Below, in pieces: positions 34,970 through 43,308 of a DNA stretch of 50,812 bases. The DNA comes from Arenibacter sp. ARW7G5Y1 (GTDB taxonomy: Bacteria > Bacteroidota > Bacteroidia > Flavobacteriales > Flavobacteriaceae): positions 1-50,812 of the forward strand of contig NZ_QJJZ01000025.1 in the NCBI RefSeq assembly GCF_003201775.1, in the 5' to 3' direction. The notes under the pieces were generated by a model. That model worked only from the letters and a program-made list of their open reading frames with translations. It was not told where the DNA came from and ran no database searches. The position numbers and the translations under genes were made by a program. How positions within the stretch are numbered: position 1 is the stretch's first letter; every line of letters begins with the position of its first letter.

Positions 34970-35092
34970 TTAATAGGTCCTTCTTTTAACTATTTTATAG
35001 GTAATTAGTGCTAAGGCTATAAGCAGACAAAACACAATAGAGATGAAGGGGTTATTGTCTATGAGCTTTACAATAGGAGCTACTATTTCCAT
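34970..35092 (-). CDS. Possible 40-residue single-helix membrane protein
   Basis: Minus-strand ATG at 35092 encodes 40 residues: MEIVAPIVKLIDNNPFISIV, then FCLLIALALITYKIVKRRTY. A hydrophobic helix of about 17 residues is followed by a basic tail (KIVKRRTY), giving N-out topology. A hairpin terminator follows nine bases after the stop. It was too short for a default gene call, but the helix, tail and terminator make it a fair candidate. No family is known. Confidence 0.42.
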   Translation of the reverse strand: MEIVAPIVKLIDNNPFISIVFCLLIALALITYKIVKRRTY

Positions 35093-35210
35093 AACATATA
35101 ATGATTTCAGATTGTCTAACAATTAGATCAACTATTAACGATTTTTTTACTTAGATATTTTATATGTACAAAGGTTGCTCCAAAACTTCTTAAATAAATT
35201 GAAAAACATT

Positions 35211-35259
35211 CCCAAACATTGTTAAAACTCAGGTAAGAGGTGTTTTAACAATGTTTGGG
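35211..35259. repeat. Perfect 18-bp inverted repeat
   Basis: CCCAAACATTGTTAAAAC at 35211-35228 and its exact complement at 35242-35259 flank a 13-base loop. It sits 103 bases after the minus-strand coiled-coil gene and 118 bases before the small membrane ORF. On the minus strand the stem is followed by a T-rich stretch, so it may terminate the coiled-coil transcript; it could also be an operator. Confidence 0.7.
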
Positions 35260-35361
35260 CAGAGGTAGGGAAAGAAATTATGTCAAGTACGAAATTGGCA
35301 CTTGCTATAAGGGTCCCACAAAAGGATTAAAAAAATAATGGGTGTTTTATTTGGTCCCAAT

Positions 35362-35805
35362 TTAGTTCAGCAACCTATTTCCTTTATCCTTTTTCATGAC
35401 TTTGGTCACCAGTTTAAAAAGGCGCGACTTAAGTTCCCTGTATTGGTTAGAGTATTTAGCCATTTCGGAATTCAATTCCCAATGGGTTTCCGTATATGCC
35501 TGTTCCATTTTTAACTGATCTATTTGATCCAACATAATTTCCAATTGGTTTTCATGGGCCTGGACTTTTTTCATGAGTGCGATTACCTCTTTTTCGGCAC
35601 TGGTGATGGCACCAATGATTTCTTTACTTTCCTTGAAAACGGCCGAATCTGTCAACTGCGAAGTATAGGATTTTACCAAATCATTTAGGAACAGTTGTTC
35701 GTCCCTGATAAATTTTAATTCCGACATCCATTTTAGACTAGCCTCGTGCATTTCATTGGGATCCAGCCATTCGATCATTTTGTTTTTATTAATTGCAGCG
35801 CTCAT
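35362..35805 (-). CDS. Coiled-coil protein of unknown function
   Basis: 147 residues without signal peptide, so cytoplasmic. Nearly all helical, with heptad-like stretches (EIIGAITSAEKEVIALMKKV, then QAHENQLEIMLDQIDQLKME and SNQYRELKSRLFKLVTKVMK). It opens MSAAINKNKMIEWLDPNEMH and ends in a basic tail (KVMKKDKGNRLL). It resembles no known family that I can name. Downstream on the same strand are only the 18-bp inverted repeat and the small membrane ORF. Probably monocistronic. Confidence 0.65.
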   Translation of the reverse strand: MSAAINKNKMIEWLDPNEMHEASLKWMSELKFIRDEQLFLNDLVKSYTSQLTDSAVFKESKEIIGAITSAEKEVIALMKKVQAHENQLEIMLDQIDQLKMEQAYTETHWELNSEMAKYSNQYRELKSRLFKLVTKVMKKDKGNRLLN

Positions 35806-36206
35806 AGTTTTGTATTTTATATTAATTGTTTGATGCTCAAAATTCTATACTCCCAATTTCTTTAGGCCTTTTGGAAAGACCAAAATGGGGCAAATAATGA
35901 AAAATGGTCGGTAGATGCCAATATTTATAATTGAACCCTAAAATTAGGAAATTGGGATGCGCAGCTAAATGATATTGGTCATTTTCAGCTATTGTTCTTA
36001 ACTTTTTTTCATACTTGTCCATCCCACCCCTATTGGCCATATCGTGGCAGGGTTATGACTGTTGGTTTGTTAATGGTACTGAGGAAATGAATAAAATATC
36101 CAGCACTTTTATACTCCTAAGTGAATTGCGATTTGTTGTTAAGTAATTTAAAATCAATAATTTAAGATAATTTAAGGCAGTATTAACAAATTCTTACCGT
36201 TTTGGA
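35806..36206. other. Gap upstream of the SYLF gene
   Basis: About 400 bases with no gene that I can support. A minus-strand 67-codon frame (35837-36040) is aromatic-rich and has no signal, motif or ribosome-site support, so it is not called. The right end holds the SYLF promoter. Confidence 0.45.
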
Positions 36207-36239
36207 TTTAACCTGAATGTGTAACTATTTTTAATTTTG
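36207..36239 (+). promoter_or_regulatory. Promoter of the SYLF gene
   Basis: TAATTTTG at 36232-36239 is an exact -7 match. The best -33 is TTTA at 36207-36210 with a 21-base spacer; a TTTG at 36201 is a little too far. The predicted transcript start near 36246 favours the ATG at 36269 over 36248. Confidence 0.5.
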
Positions 36240-36268
36240 ACGTACAAATGTTTATCGAATCCAATAAA

Positions 36269-36799
36269 ATGAAGATATTGAAATTAATTCCTGTACTATT
36301 GGCCTTGATGGTCTCGGTTTCAGTAACATCGCAGACAAGAAAGGAGAAACAAATTATAAGTGATGCTTCCAAGGCTAAAAAAACCTTGTTAAAGGCACAA
36401 TCCGGTCTTCAGACCTTTTTTGACAACTCTGCAGGATATGTAATCTTTCCAAATGTCGGTAAAGGAGGGTTTGTTGTTGGGGCAGCCTCCGGCAACGGAG
36501 CCGTTTATGAGGGCGGTGAGGTTGTGGGGATGGCCGGACTCAAAAAATTGAATGTTGGTTTACAAGCTGGTGGGCAAGCGATTATTGAAGTTATTTTTTT
36601 TGAGGACAATAATGCTTTAAACGAATTTAAACAGGGAAATTTTAGTTTTGCCGCCGAGGTATCGGCAGTAGCCCTAAAATCGGGTATTGGCCTTAACGCT
36701 AAATACAAGGAAGGAGTGGCAGTGTTCGTGTTGCCCAAGGCGGGTCTTATGGCCGATGCTTCTGTGGGAGGACAGAAATTTAGTTTTCACTCATTTTAA
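36269..36799 (+). CDS. SYLF/YSC84-type lipid-binding protein
   Basis: 176 residues from ATG 36269, with signal MKILKLIPVLLALMVSVSVT and SQ. The SYLF domain fills the rest: SAGYVIFPNVGKGGFVVGAA, GAVYEGGEVVGMAGLKKLNV and GLQAGGQAIIEVIFFED are the hallmark strands, ending with VFVLPKAGLMADASVGGQKF. In eukaryotes the fold binds phosphoinositides and membranes. In bacteria the exported version is of unknown function, perhaps lipid or cell-envelope binding. It precedes a lipid acyltransferase gene by 64 bases. Confidence 0.88.
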   Translation: MKILKLIPVLLALMVSVSVTSQTRKEKQIISDASKAKKTLLKAQSGLQTFFDNSAGYVIFPNVGKGGFVVGAASGNGAVYEGGEVVGMAGLKKLNVGLQAGGQAIIEVIFFEDNNALNEFKQGNFSFAAEVSAVALKSGIGLNAKYKEGVAVFVLPKAGLMADASVGGQKFSFHSF

Positions 36800-36862
36800 T
36801 GCACTAACCAAAGTATTTTATAATTACATGTTGTTTTTTGGAATACTTAAATCAAAAACAGG

Positions 36863-37756
36863 ATGAAATACCTCTCAAGAATTAAATTTCTTCCATTTTA
36901 TGCCATTTCCCTACTTCCGATGTGGGCTCTATATATGGTCTCGGACTTTATGTATTTTGTGGTGTACCATTTAGTGGGTTATCGAAAAAAGGTGGTGTTC
37001 AGTAATTTAAGGAATTCCTTTCCCACTAAAAGTGATGATGAAATAAAACGGATAGCCAAAGATTTTTACAGGCATTTCTGTGATATTGTTTTGGAATCCT
37101 TTAAAAGGTTGACGATAGGGGAGAAGACCATAAACAAACGGTTGCTCATTAAGAATCCGGAACTCATCCAGCAATATGTGAATGAGGACCGAAGTATTCT
37201 AATGTACACAGGTCACCAGGGCAATTGGGAATGGTTGGTGTTCCTGCCCTTGATATTTCCCTATAGTTCCAATACATTTTACAAACCGATTAAAAACAAA
37301 TATTTTGAAGAACTGTTCAAAAATATGCGGGAAAGGTTTGGGGTAAATTGTGTGGAATCGGACAAGGGATTTAGGACGATTATAGATAATCATCAGAAGA
37401 AAGTACTTACCTTAAATTGTATGATCGGCGATCAAAGTCCAACTAAAAAGAGTTCCAAATATTGGTATAATTTTCTAAATCAGGAAACTGCCTTTTTTGT
37501 TGGTGCCGATAAGATTGCCAAGAAAACAGATCAGGTCGTCCTATTCCCATTCTTCAAAAAATTGAAAAGGGGATATTACGAATTGGAATTCAGGATCATC
37601 GAGGATCACCCACAGATTAGGAACAATTTTGAGATATTGGAAAAATATGCCCAACAATTGGAGCAGGCCATTATCAGTGCTCCCGAGTTGTGGTTGTGGA
37701 GCCATAGGCGGTGGAAATTAAAAAAGGAGGACTTTCCCATTGTGGATACATTGTAA
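36863..37756 (+). CDS. LpxL/HtrB-type lipid A acyltransferase
   Basis: 297 residues. A hydrophobic N-terminus (FLPFYAISLLPMWALYMVSD) anchors the protein at the inner membrane. The acyltransferase HxxxxE catalytic motif lies in YTGHQGNWEW (H118, E123), followed by TFYKPIKNKYFEELFKNMRE and GDQSPTKKSSKYWYNFLNQE. It adds a secondary acyl chain to lipid A or a related lipid acceptor using acyl-ACP. No other lipid A gene is near, and the exact acyl donor is unknown. Placement after the SYLF gene suggests an envelope lipid theme. Confidence 0.88.
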   Translation: MKYLSRIKFLPFYAISLLPMWALYMVSDFMYFVVYHLVGYRKKVVFSNLRNSFPTKSDDEIKRIAKDFYRHFCDIVLESFKRLTIGEKTINKRLLIKNPELIQQYVNEDRSILMYTGHQGNWEWLVFLPLIFPYSSNTFYKPIKNKYFEELFKNMRERFGVNCVESDKGFRTIIDNHQKKVLTLNCMIGDQSPTKKSSKYWYNFLNQETAFFVGADKIAKKTDQVVLFPFFKKLKRGYYELEFRIIEDHPQIRNNFEILEKYAQQLEQAIISAPELWLWSHRRWKLKKEDFPIVDTL

Positions 37757-37834
37757 CATGTTACTAAATAGGATGGTCCCTTAATGGCTGTGTTCTTTGG
37801 AATAAAGTATTACTGGTTTAAAATTAATTTTTCA

Positions 37835-38608
37835 TTATTCATACATATCATTTACGTCCGTATGGTGTAATTCATAAAAGAATTCAGAAATAGCATCGGT
37901 GACCGCCATAAAAAATTGCTTTCCATTTTTAGATGTGGCCATTTTTGGATTTCCCACACCAGTATCTTTGGTTACTGTGGTCCATTTTCGCTGCGCAGAT
38001 ACCCATCCTTCCTTTAAACCTTTTATTTTGAAAGTTTTGGCATCTCCATCACCAGCTTGGTCCAAAGGCAAGACCAAATTTGGGGTTAGGTGCATTGCAA
38101 CGGCTGTTTCCAATTCCCCGGCATGATCACCAGGCTCATCAAAATAGTCGCCCGCCTTGGCAGCCTGCCACCAATTTAGGGAGCAAACAAAGACAGTGGG
38201 GTATCTTAAGCTCAGTTCTCTAATAATTTGCTTGAAATTATTACCTCCGTGTCCGTTTACAATGACCAATTTGCGAATATTATTGGCCTCCAGGACTTGA
38301 ACCAAATCTTTTAACACGGCCATTTGAGTACTGGGATTCATGTTTATACACAGATCAACATCCATTTGACCCGTATTTACACCAAAAGGAATAGTGGGTA
38401 GAACAATAGTCTTGGCACCTAGTGACCAAGCTTTTTCTGCCGAAGTAATGGCAGCGTTTTCTGCCAAAATGTTATCCGTGGCATATGGCAAGTGGTAATT
38501 GTGGGCCTCAGTAGCACCCCAAGGTAGTACGGCCACGGTGTACTCCTGTGTCTTTACATTTTTCCAATTTGTTTCTGCCAAAACGTAGGGTCGTGGGCTA
38601 GACTTCAT
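37835..38608 (-). CDS. Creatininase-family amidohydrolase
   Basis: 257 residues. The family metal site is visible: VLPWGATEAHNYHLPYATDN (E34, H36, H39, D45), then VNGHGGNNFKQIIRELS and DEPGDHAGELETAVAMHL. There is no signal peptide, so it is cytoplasmic. Members hydrolyse cyclic amides such as creatinine, or formamide-type and other C-N bonds. The substrate here is open. It is the third gene of a minus-strand row with the PhyH-family and sialidase genes (50-base gap to the PhyH gene), suggesting a shared catabolic pathway. Confidence 0.88.
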   Translation of the reverse strand: MKSSPRPYVLAETNWKNVKTQEYTVAVLPWGATEAHNYHLPYATDNILAENAAITSAEKAWSLGAKTIVLPTIPFGVNTGQMDVDLCINMNPSTQMAVLKDLVQVLEANNIRKLVIVNGHGGNNFKQIIRELSLRYPTVFVCSLNWWQAAKAGDYFDEPGDHAGELETAVAMHLTPNLVLPLDQAGDGDAKTFKIKGLKEGWVSAQRKWTTVTKDTGVGNPKMATSKNGKQFFMAVTDAISEFFYELHHTDVNDMYE

Positions 38609-38658
38609 AATTTGATTGCTAAAGGTTTGATGGGCATTTTATCATTGAACATATAGCG

Positions 38659-39540
38659 TTATTTTCCGGAATATAGTTTTGGAAAGAATTTACCTTCCAT
38701 TTTATTGCCTTTGGGTACTCTGGGAACTCCTGCCAAAAGTTCATCGTCCGTATTGCTAACCGTACCATCGGCAAATACGTTAAGGACAAATGCCCGTCTG
38801 CTTCTTTCCGACTTGTTTTCATAGGAGCCATGTACCATTAAGGGGTGATGAAAGGTGGCATGCCCCTTTTTTAATTCGATAGGGGTTGGCTTAAATTGCT
38901 CTTTTTGTTCCGGGCTAAGATATTTCATTAGTCCGTCCATATCACCGGCCAATGACGGCGCATCCAGAAGGCCCCATTTTTGGCTTTTGGGGATGTAATG
39001 CAGGCAGCCGTTTTCTGTGGTGGCATCATCCAGGCCCGTCCAGCAGGTAAGATGTTGCATGGCTATGGTTCTTGTCCAATAGGAGTAGTCCTGATGCCAG
39101 GCCACTACGCCGCCGTGGAGTGCCGGTTTGCAGAATAATTGGTCGTGCCAAAACCTAACGGATTTATTTTCCAATAATTGATGTGCGGCCATTGTAAAAG
39201 CTGGATTCCACAATACATCGTGAAACCCTGGAGTTATACGCCAATGTCCCAGGGAATGGAACAAGACAGAATTTGGGTCTTGGGATTCATTACTGTGAAA
39301 TTCATAAAATAAATCACGTGCAGTATGATTTGGGTCCATTATTTCTGCCAATTCCTGGTTTAACAAATCTACCTGCCATTCCTCCAAAAGTTTTATGCCG
39401 GAAACATAGCCAAATTCGTGAAAGTGGGCCAGCTGTTCATCTGATAATTTGTATTGTTCCCATTCCTCAACTGTTTTGGGCTGTTGAAACATATCCGAGA
39501 CAGGACTATGCCTATCTGCCAAATCTTTTATTACTGACAT
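38659..39540 (-). CDS. Phytanoyl-CoA dioxygenase (PhyH)-family enzyme
   Basis: 293 residues. The Fe(II)/2-oxoglutarate jelly roll shows the HxD pair in VVAWHQDYSYW (H149, D151), the distal His in HHPLMVHGSYEN (H237) and the 2OG-binding Arg at RSRRAF (R248/R249). The enzyme hydroxylates a small organic molecule using O2 and 2-oxoglutarate in the cytoplasm. Relatives act on phytanoyl-CoA, ectoine, amino acids or chlorinated metabolites; which one applies is unknown. It lies between the creatininase-family gene and the sialidase-like gene with gaps of 50 and 17 bases. Confidence 0.9.
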   Translation of the reverse strand: MSVIKDLADRHSPVSDMFQQPKTVEEWEQYKLSDEQLAHFHEFGYVSGIKLLEEWQVDLLNQELAEIMDPNHTARDLFYEFHSNESQDPNSVLFHSLGHWRITPGFHDVLWNPAFTMAAHQLLENKSVRFWHDQLFCKPALHGGVVAWHQDYSYWTRTIAMQHLTCWTGLDDATTENGCLHYIPKSQKWGLLDAPSLAGDMDGLMKYLSPEQKEQFKPTPIELKKGHATFHHPLMVHGSYENKSERSRRAFVLNVFADGTVSNTDDELLAGVPRVPKGNKMEGKFFPKLYSGK

Positions 39541-39557
39541 AAATATGGTGTTAAATG

Positions 39558-40682
39558 TTATTTATTAGGTTTTTTGTATGCATCTTTTCCATCGGTCAAC
39601 CATTTCAATGAAAAGCTTACAAAGGCATTTTCGGTATGGTCGTCCTTTTCAAAAAACAGACCAATATCACCATTGTCCAATATGGTCATTGATGAATAAG
39701 CCGAATCGCCCTCATAAATTGTTTTTCCTTCGGACCAGGTTTTGCCCTCGTCATAACTTATTCTAACAGTCATGTTAACACGGTCTTTATCACTTTTGGC
39801 ATTGGAGAACAACAATCTATTTTTGTTAAAACCATCTGCCTTGTCAGTAAAACGAATAATACTGGCGTTACATCCAGGGTCGATCAAAAGAGGTTCCTCC
39901 CTTGTTGTCCAGGAGTAGCCTTGGTCCTGGGATATGTGGATATGACGAATACCAGTGTTATTGGACCTTGAATTTACCATCCAGCTGCCATCGGCAAGTT
40001 CCACGATTTTTGATTCATCTGCAGGGAAAAGCGGGGAATCTCTAAAAAACCAAGTTTTACCATGGTCATTGCTGCCAAAAACACGTAACCCGCTATTTAG
40101 GTTTACCATGCAGTGGAGTAGTACACCCGATCGGGTCTGTATGCCACGACCTGAAGTGATAAACTTAAAATCGTTGTGCCATTCCTGTTTCGCAATTTGT
40201 GGGGTAATATCTTCCGGCATGCTCCACGTCTTTCCGTTGTCCTTACTTTTTATAACATGTAGGTAATATACGTCCTCCTCATTGTCCAAATCCATAAAGT
40301 TATAAAACATAAATATTTCCTTGGTAATATTGTCCACGATCATAGAGGGGTCGGAGGCTGATTTTCCTAGTGGGTAATCCACTATTTTTTCGATATCCGA
40401 CCAGGTTTTGCCATTGTCTTTGCTTCTTCGAATTACAATGTTGATATCCTTGTTCCCTTTCAAATCGGCACAAGAAGGTACCCGTTCATCCATAGCTACA
40501 ATCAGGTCGCCGTTGGGAGCGGTGGCCAACGCGGGAATACGGTAGCAGGAGACCTTGGGGTCATTGGAGGAGTTAAACAAATCCAGGGAAGTTATAACTC
40601 CCTCTGCAATTTGGAAATTACTGTTCTGCCCATATAAAGAGGCAACAACAAAAAGATATAATATAGTGGTTATTACTTTCAT
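39558..40682 (-). CDS. GH33-like exo-sialidase, exported
   Basis: 374 residues from the ATG at 40682 with signal MKVITTILYLFVVASLYGQ; an upstream in-frame ATG at 40709 is less likely. The six-bladed fold has the RIP triad arginine in SCYRIPALA (R48), SASDPSMIV (D111) and four Asp boxes (SKDNGKTW twice, SNDHGKTW, SYDEGKTW). A candidate nucleophile Tyr lies in AYSSMTILDNG. It would act in the periplasm on terminal sialic acid or a similar acidic sugar. No sialic-acid catabolism genes (NanA, NanE, NanK) are in the window, so the true substrate may differ. First gene of the row with the PhyH and creatininase-family enzymes. Confidence 0.9.
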   Translation of the reverse strand: MKVITTILYLFVVASLYGQNSNFQIAEGVITSLDLFNSSNDPKVSCYRIPALATAPNGDLIVAMDERVPSCADLKGNKDINIVIRRSKDNGKTWSDIEKIVDYPLGKSASDPSMIVDNITKEIFMFYNFMDLDNEEDVYYLHVIKSKDNGKTWSMPEDITPQIAKQEWHNDFKFITSGRGIQTRSGVLLHCMVNLNSGLRVFGSNDHGKTWFFRDSPLFPADESKIVELADGSWMVNSRSNNTGIRHIHISQDQGYSWTTREEPLLIDPGCNASIIRFTDKADGFNKNRLLFSNAKSDKDRVNMTVRISYDEGKTWSEGKTIYEGDSAYSSMTILDNGDIGLFFEKDDHTENAFVSFSLKWLTDGKDAYKKPNK

Positions 40683-40739
40683 GAAAGGGATCACTTGGTT
40701 AAAGGCCAAACTAATTGGACGAATAATTAATCCCTTAAA

Positions 40740-40756
40740 GATATTTTGAAAATATC
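40740..40756. promoter_or_regulatory. 17-bp perfect palindrome upstream of the sialidase operon
   Basis: GATATTTT and AAAATATC flank a single central G. It lies 57 bases upstream of the sialidase ATG, in the divergent gap to the small barrel gene. The symmetry and position fit a homodimeric regulator site. Confidence 0.55.
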
Positions 40757-40954
40757 ACATTTGCTAATTTGGTTATTGCATCCCGGTTTTTGTGACTTTT
40801 ATAAACCGATTGATGGTTCTAAATGGGGGCAAATTTATTTGAGGTTGATTACAAATAGGTTTTCCCACAACCATTTTTGCAGCTTTTACAACAAAAATGA
40901 GGTCTGATCTAGGGAAGATTCTAGATTTATACCAACCAATAAAAACCAACAATT

Positions 40955-41455
40955 ATGAAAAAAGTGCTTATAACCTTTGTTTTTGCTCTCCTAGGATTGG
41001 GCTTGTTTGCCCAAAAAGGCATGAAACTGGGAATCCATGGCGGTCTGCCTTTAAATGAATTCCAGGAAGAACTTAGTCTTGTCGCGGGAGTGGACCTTGG
41101 ATATAGATGGGGATTAAGTGAAATTATAGATCTAGGGCTAATGGTGGGGTTTGTAAATGGATTTCCTGAAAAATACGATAGGGACCTGTTTGCAGAGGAT
41201 CTGCCCAATATTCAATTTATGCCACTGGCAGCTTCCGTTAGATTTTGGACATCCAATTCGTTCTCTATTGGGGGCGACGTTGGTCAGGCTATCGGAATTA
41301 ACGAGGGGAATGATGGTGGTTTGTACTATAGGCCAACTATAGGTTATTTAATGGGGGCCCAAACGGAAGTTAATTTTTCCTATACCGGTATCGAATTGGA
41401 CGGTGCTACTTGGTCTACCCTTACCCTTGGGGTACTCTATACTTTCGATTTTTAA
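40955..41455 (+). CDS. Small outer-membrane beta-barrel protein
   Basis: 166 residues with signal MKKVLITFVFALLGLGLFAQ. The mature part alternates short amphipathic strands (GMKLGIHGGLPLNEF, SLVAGVDLGYRWGLS, SFSIGGDVGQAIG) with a final strand TLTLGVLYTFDF, whose C-terminal aromatic residue is typical of barrels. Size fits an eight-stranded OmpA/OmpW-like barrel. There is no OmpA peptidoglycan domain. Divergent from the sialidase operon, so possibly co-regulated through the shared gap, but no link is shown. Confidence 0.8.
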   Translation: MKKVLITFVFALLGLGLFAQKGMKLGIHGGLPLNEFQEELSLVAGVDLGYRWGLSEIIDLGLMVGFVNGFPEKYDRDLFAEDLPNIQFMPLAASVRFWTSNSFSIGGDVGQAIGINEGNDGGLYYRPTIGYLMGAQTEVNFSYTGIELDGATWSTLTLGVLYTFDF

Positions 41456-41775
41456 AGACTTATCTTCAATGACAGCCCAAAGGGAATGGTTGCTTTAATT
41501 GCACGAAAATTGGCCCCTTCATAGTAATATGGGCTATACACTATGGTTAAGTTAGTGTTACCAGTTTCCCTCTGAGCATAAACCTAAAGCTTATTGCCCG
41601 CCCATAGGTGCCTTTTAGGTACGGGTGCTTTTTGATTTTTCTTTTTTTGTCCAAAGTTAAAATTGAATATTTCCCTAATGGGTGATTTTTGGTTTAGCGA
41701 CTTGATAAATATGCCCAGACCATGGAATTTGGCCCTGAAATCTACATTTCATCTAGGTGTCGTTAGTGGCTGGCA
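41456..41775. other. Intergenic stretch between convergent genes
   Basis: About 320 bases with no plausible gene, followed by the alpha/beta hydrolase stop on the other strand. A T-rich run occurs around 41625-41645. No hairpin was convincing. Confidence 0.45.
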
Positions 41776-43308
41776 TTATTCCGTCAATTGTTTAAGTTTA
41801 TCAATTGCATGTTGATTTTCGGGATTTAACTCCAATGATTTCTTGAAGTTGGCAATGGCATTTTTATCATCTTGATTATAAAGATAAGCTAGGGCCAAAC
41901 TATCGTATAAGTTCGCCGATTTTGGATAGATATGTACAGCTAATAAAAATACTTTTATACCTTGCTCCATCTTTCCGGCGTTAAATGATAATTGAATACC
42001 GAGCTTGTTCAGCATACCTTCTTCAAGTTTAAGTGATGGATGTTTCGCTACTGTTTTTTCATATAAAGGGATCAAATCCCGATGCCCCTGATTGAGTGCC
42101 AATTCCTTGAAATCATTATGATCAAACTCTTTTGTAAGTGATTTTTTCATTTTTTTCGAAACCAGGGTTTTCGAAATACCATTTTTATCGGGGCTATTTT
42201 CAATGAATTCCTTTGCGCTCTCCTCATTTTTCAAAGTAGCGTTTAAAAATTGCAGGGTGTGTTGTGATAGAAGTTTGTAGGAGGCCATAATTTTATCATC
42301 ACTTTTATCCTGTCTTTTATCTCTGTATGAAAATAAAACACCAATAGTGCCAAAATGGGAATGTGTTAAGTCGTGGAATTTATAACTGTAGACATTGCCA
42401 AAGTGTATGGAATCGTACAGCTGGAATTTATAATTTAATTCGGCAGGTATATTATCACTGCTAAGAACCTCTTCTGGAATATCTTTTTGAGCAAAATGAA
42501 TATAGGGAATATTAAATCTATCTAAGTTAAAGTAAGGTGATTTATTTAGTAGAGGGTAATTATATCTTTCAGTTCCATCCAAGCTCACCAATGCACTTAT
42601 TTTTTTATTCTTCATAACCGTTAAAACATTGGATAGTCCGCCAAAACTATAACCCATAAGTGCTATTCTATCGAAGTCTATAAATTCGTATTTATGAATT
42701 TCTTTTAAAAGAAATTCTATATCTCTAGATTGTGTTTCCATATCTTTTGCCGTTCCTCCTTCCAACCATCTTGTTTCTGTTCCTCTTGAAGGGCTGGATA
42801 TCACTACGTAGCCATTACTTGCCAAATATTCGAATAATGCAAAATTTTCAATTGACGAGGCTTGATAGCTTGGTGCATAAACTACGACCGGAAATTTTCC
42901 TTCTAAAAAATGGGCATTCCACAAAGCATTTACGGTTTCGGACAAATGGACTCTATTTTGAGGAGTATCCCCTAATTCAGGAAACCAATCCAATAGTAAC
43001 TCGTTTGGCAGGTTTTTCGATTCTTCCTCTTCTTTTAAAACCTCCAAATACTCCAAAACTGTTAGATGATTGGAATTGCTATTTTTTTTAATGGTTGGAT
43101 ACCAAATACTAATTGGAATCGGCCTATATATGAGTTGATTATTAAAGTCATTTTCAATTTGATAAAGTCTTGTGCTATCGATTGTTCCATAATGCTTAAA
43201 ACCTACATTATACTCTCCGTTTTTCAGGTTTATTTTTTTTAATGATGTCTGTCCTTTTGCAAAGCATACTTGAAAAAGAACTAAGATTACTATAATTATT
43301 GTTCTCAT
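41776..43308 (-). CDS. Exported alpha/beta hydrolase with C-terminal TPR repeats
   Basis: 510 residues from ATG 43308, giving signal MRTIIIVILVLFQVCFAKGQ; earlier ATGs at 43329 and 43350 add residues before the signal. The hydrolase part holds GKFPVVVYAPSYQASS, SNGYVVISSPSRGTE and the nucleophile elbow LMGYSFGGLS (S221). The last 120 residues contain TPR-like helices (ASLYDSLALAYLYNQ-like NLYDSLALAYLYNQDDKNAI, then ANFKKSLELNPENQHAIDKL). The periplasmic hydrolase-plus-TPR layout occurs in Bacteroidota but has no fixed function. No catalytic Asp/His was pinned down. Convergent with the barrel gene and upstream of the SusC gene on the opposite strand. Confidence 0.8.
   Translation of the reverse strand: MRTIIIVILVLFQVCFAKGQTSLKKINLKNGEYNVGFKHYGTIDSTRLYQIENDFNNQLIYRPIPISIWYPTIKKNSNSNHLTVLEYLEVLKEEEESKNLPNELLLDWFPELGDTPQNRVHLSETVNALWNAHFLEGKFPVVVYAPSYQASSIENFALFEYLASNGYVVISSPSRGTETRWLEGGTAKDMETQSRDIEFLLKEIHKYEFIDFDRIALMGYSFGGLSNVLTVMKNKKISALVSLDGTERYNYPLLNKSPYFNLDRFNIPYIHFAQKDIPEEVLSSDNIPAELNYKFQLYDSIHFGNVYSYKFHDLTHSHFGTIGVLFSYRDKRQDKSDDKIMASYKLLSQHTLQFLNATLKNEESAKEFIENSPDKNGISKTLVSKKMKKSLTKEFDHNDFKELALNQGHRDLIPLYEKTVAKHPSLKLEEGMLNKLGIQLSFNAGKMEQGIKVFLLAVHIYPKSANLYDSLALAYLYNQDDKNAIANFKKSLELNPENQHAIDKLKQLTE

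Noticed and set aside
35837..36040. 67-codon minus-strand frame
   Set aside because: Aromatic-rich, no signal peptide or motif, no upstream promoter or ribosome-site support, and unusual composition; treated as chance.
39558..40682. Firm call of a true sialic-acid utilisation locus
   Set aside because: The sialidase fold is clear, but no sialic acid catabolism genes are present, and GH33-like propellers also act on related sugars.
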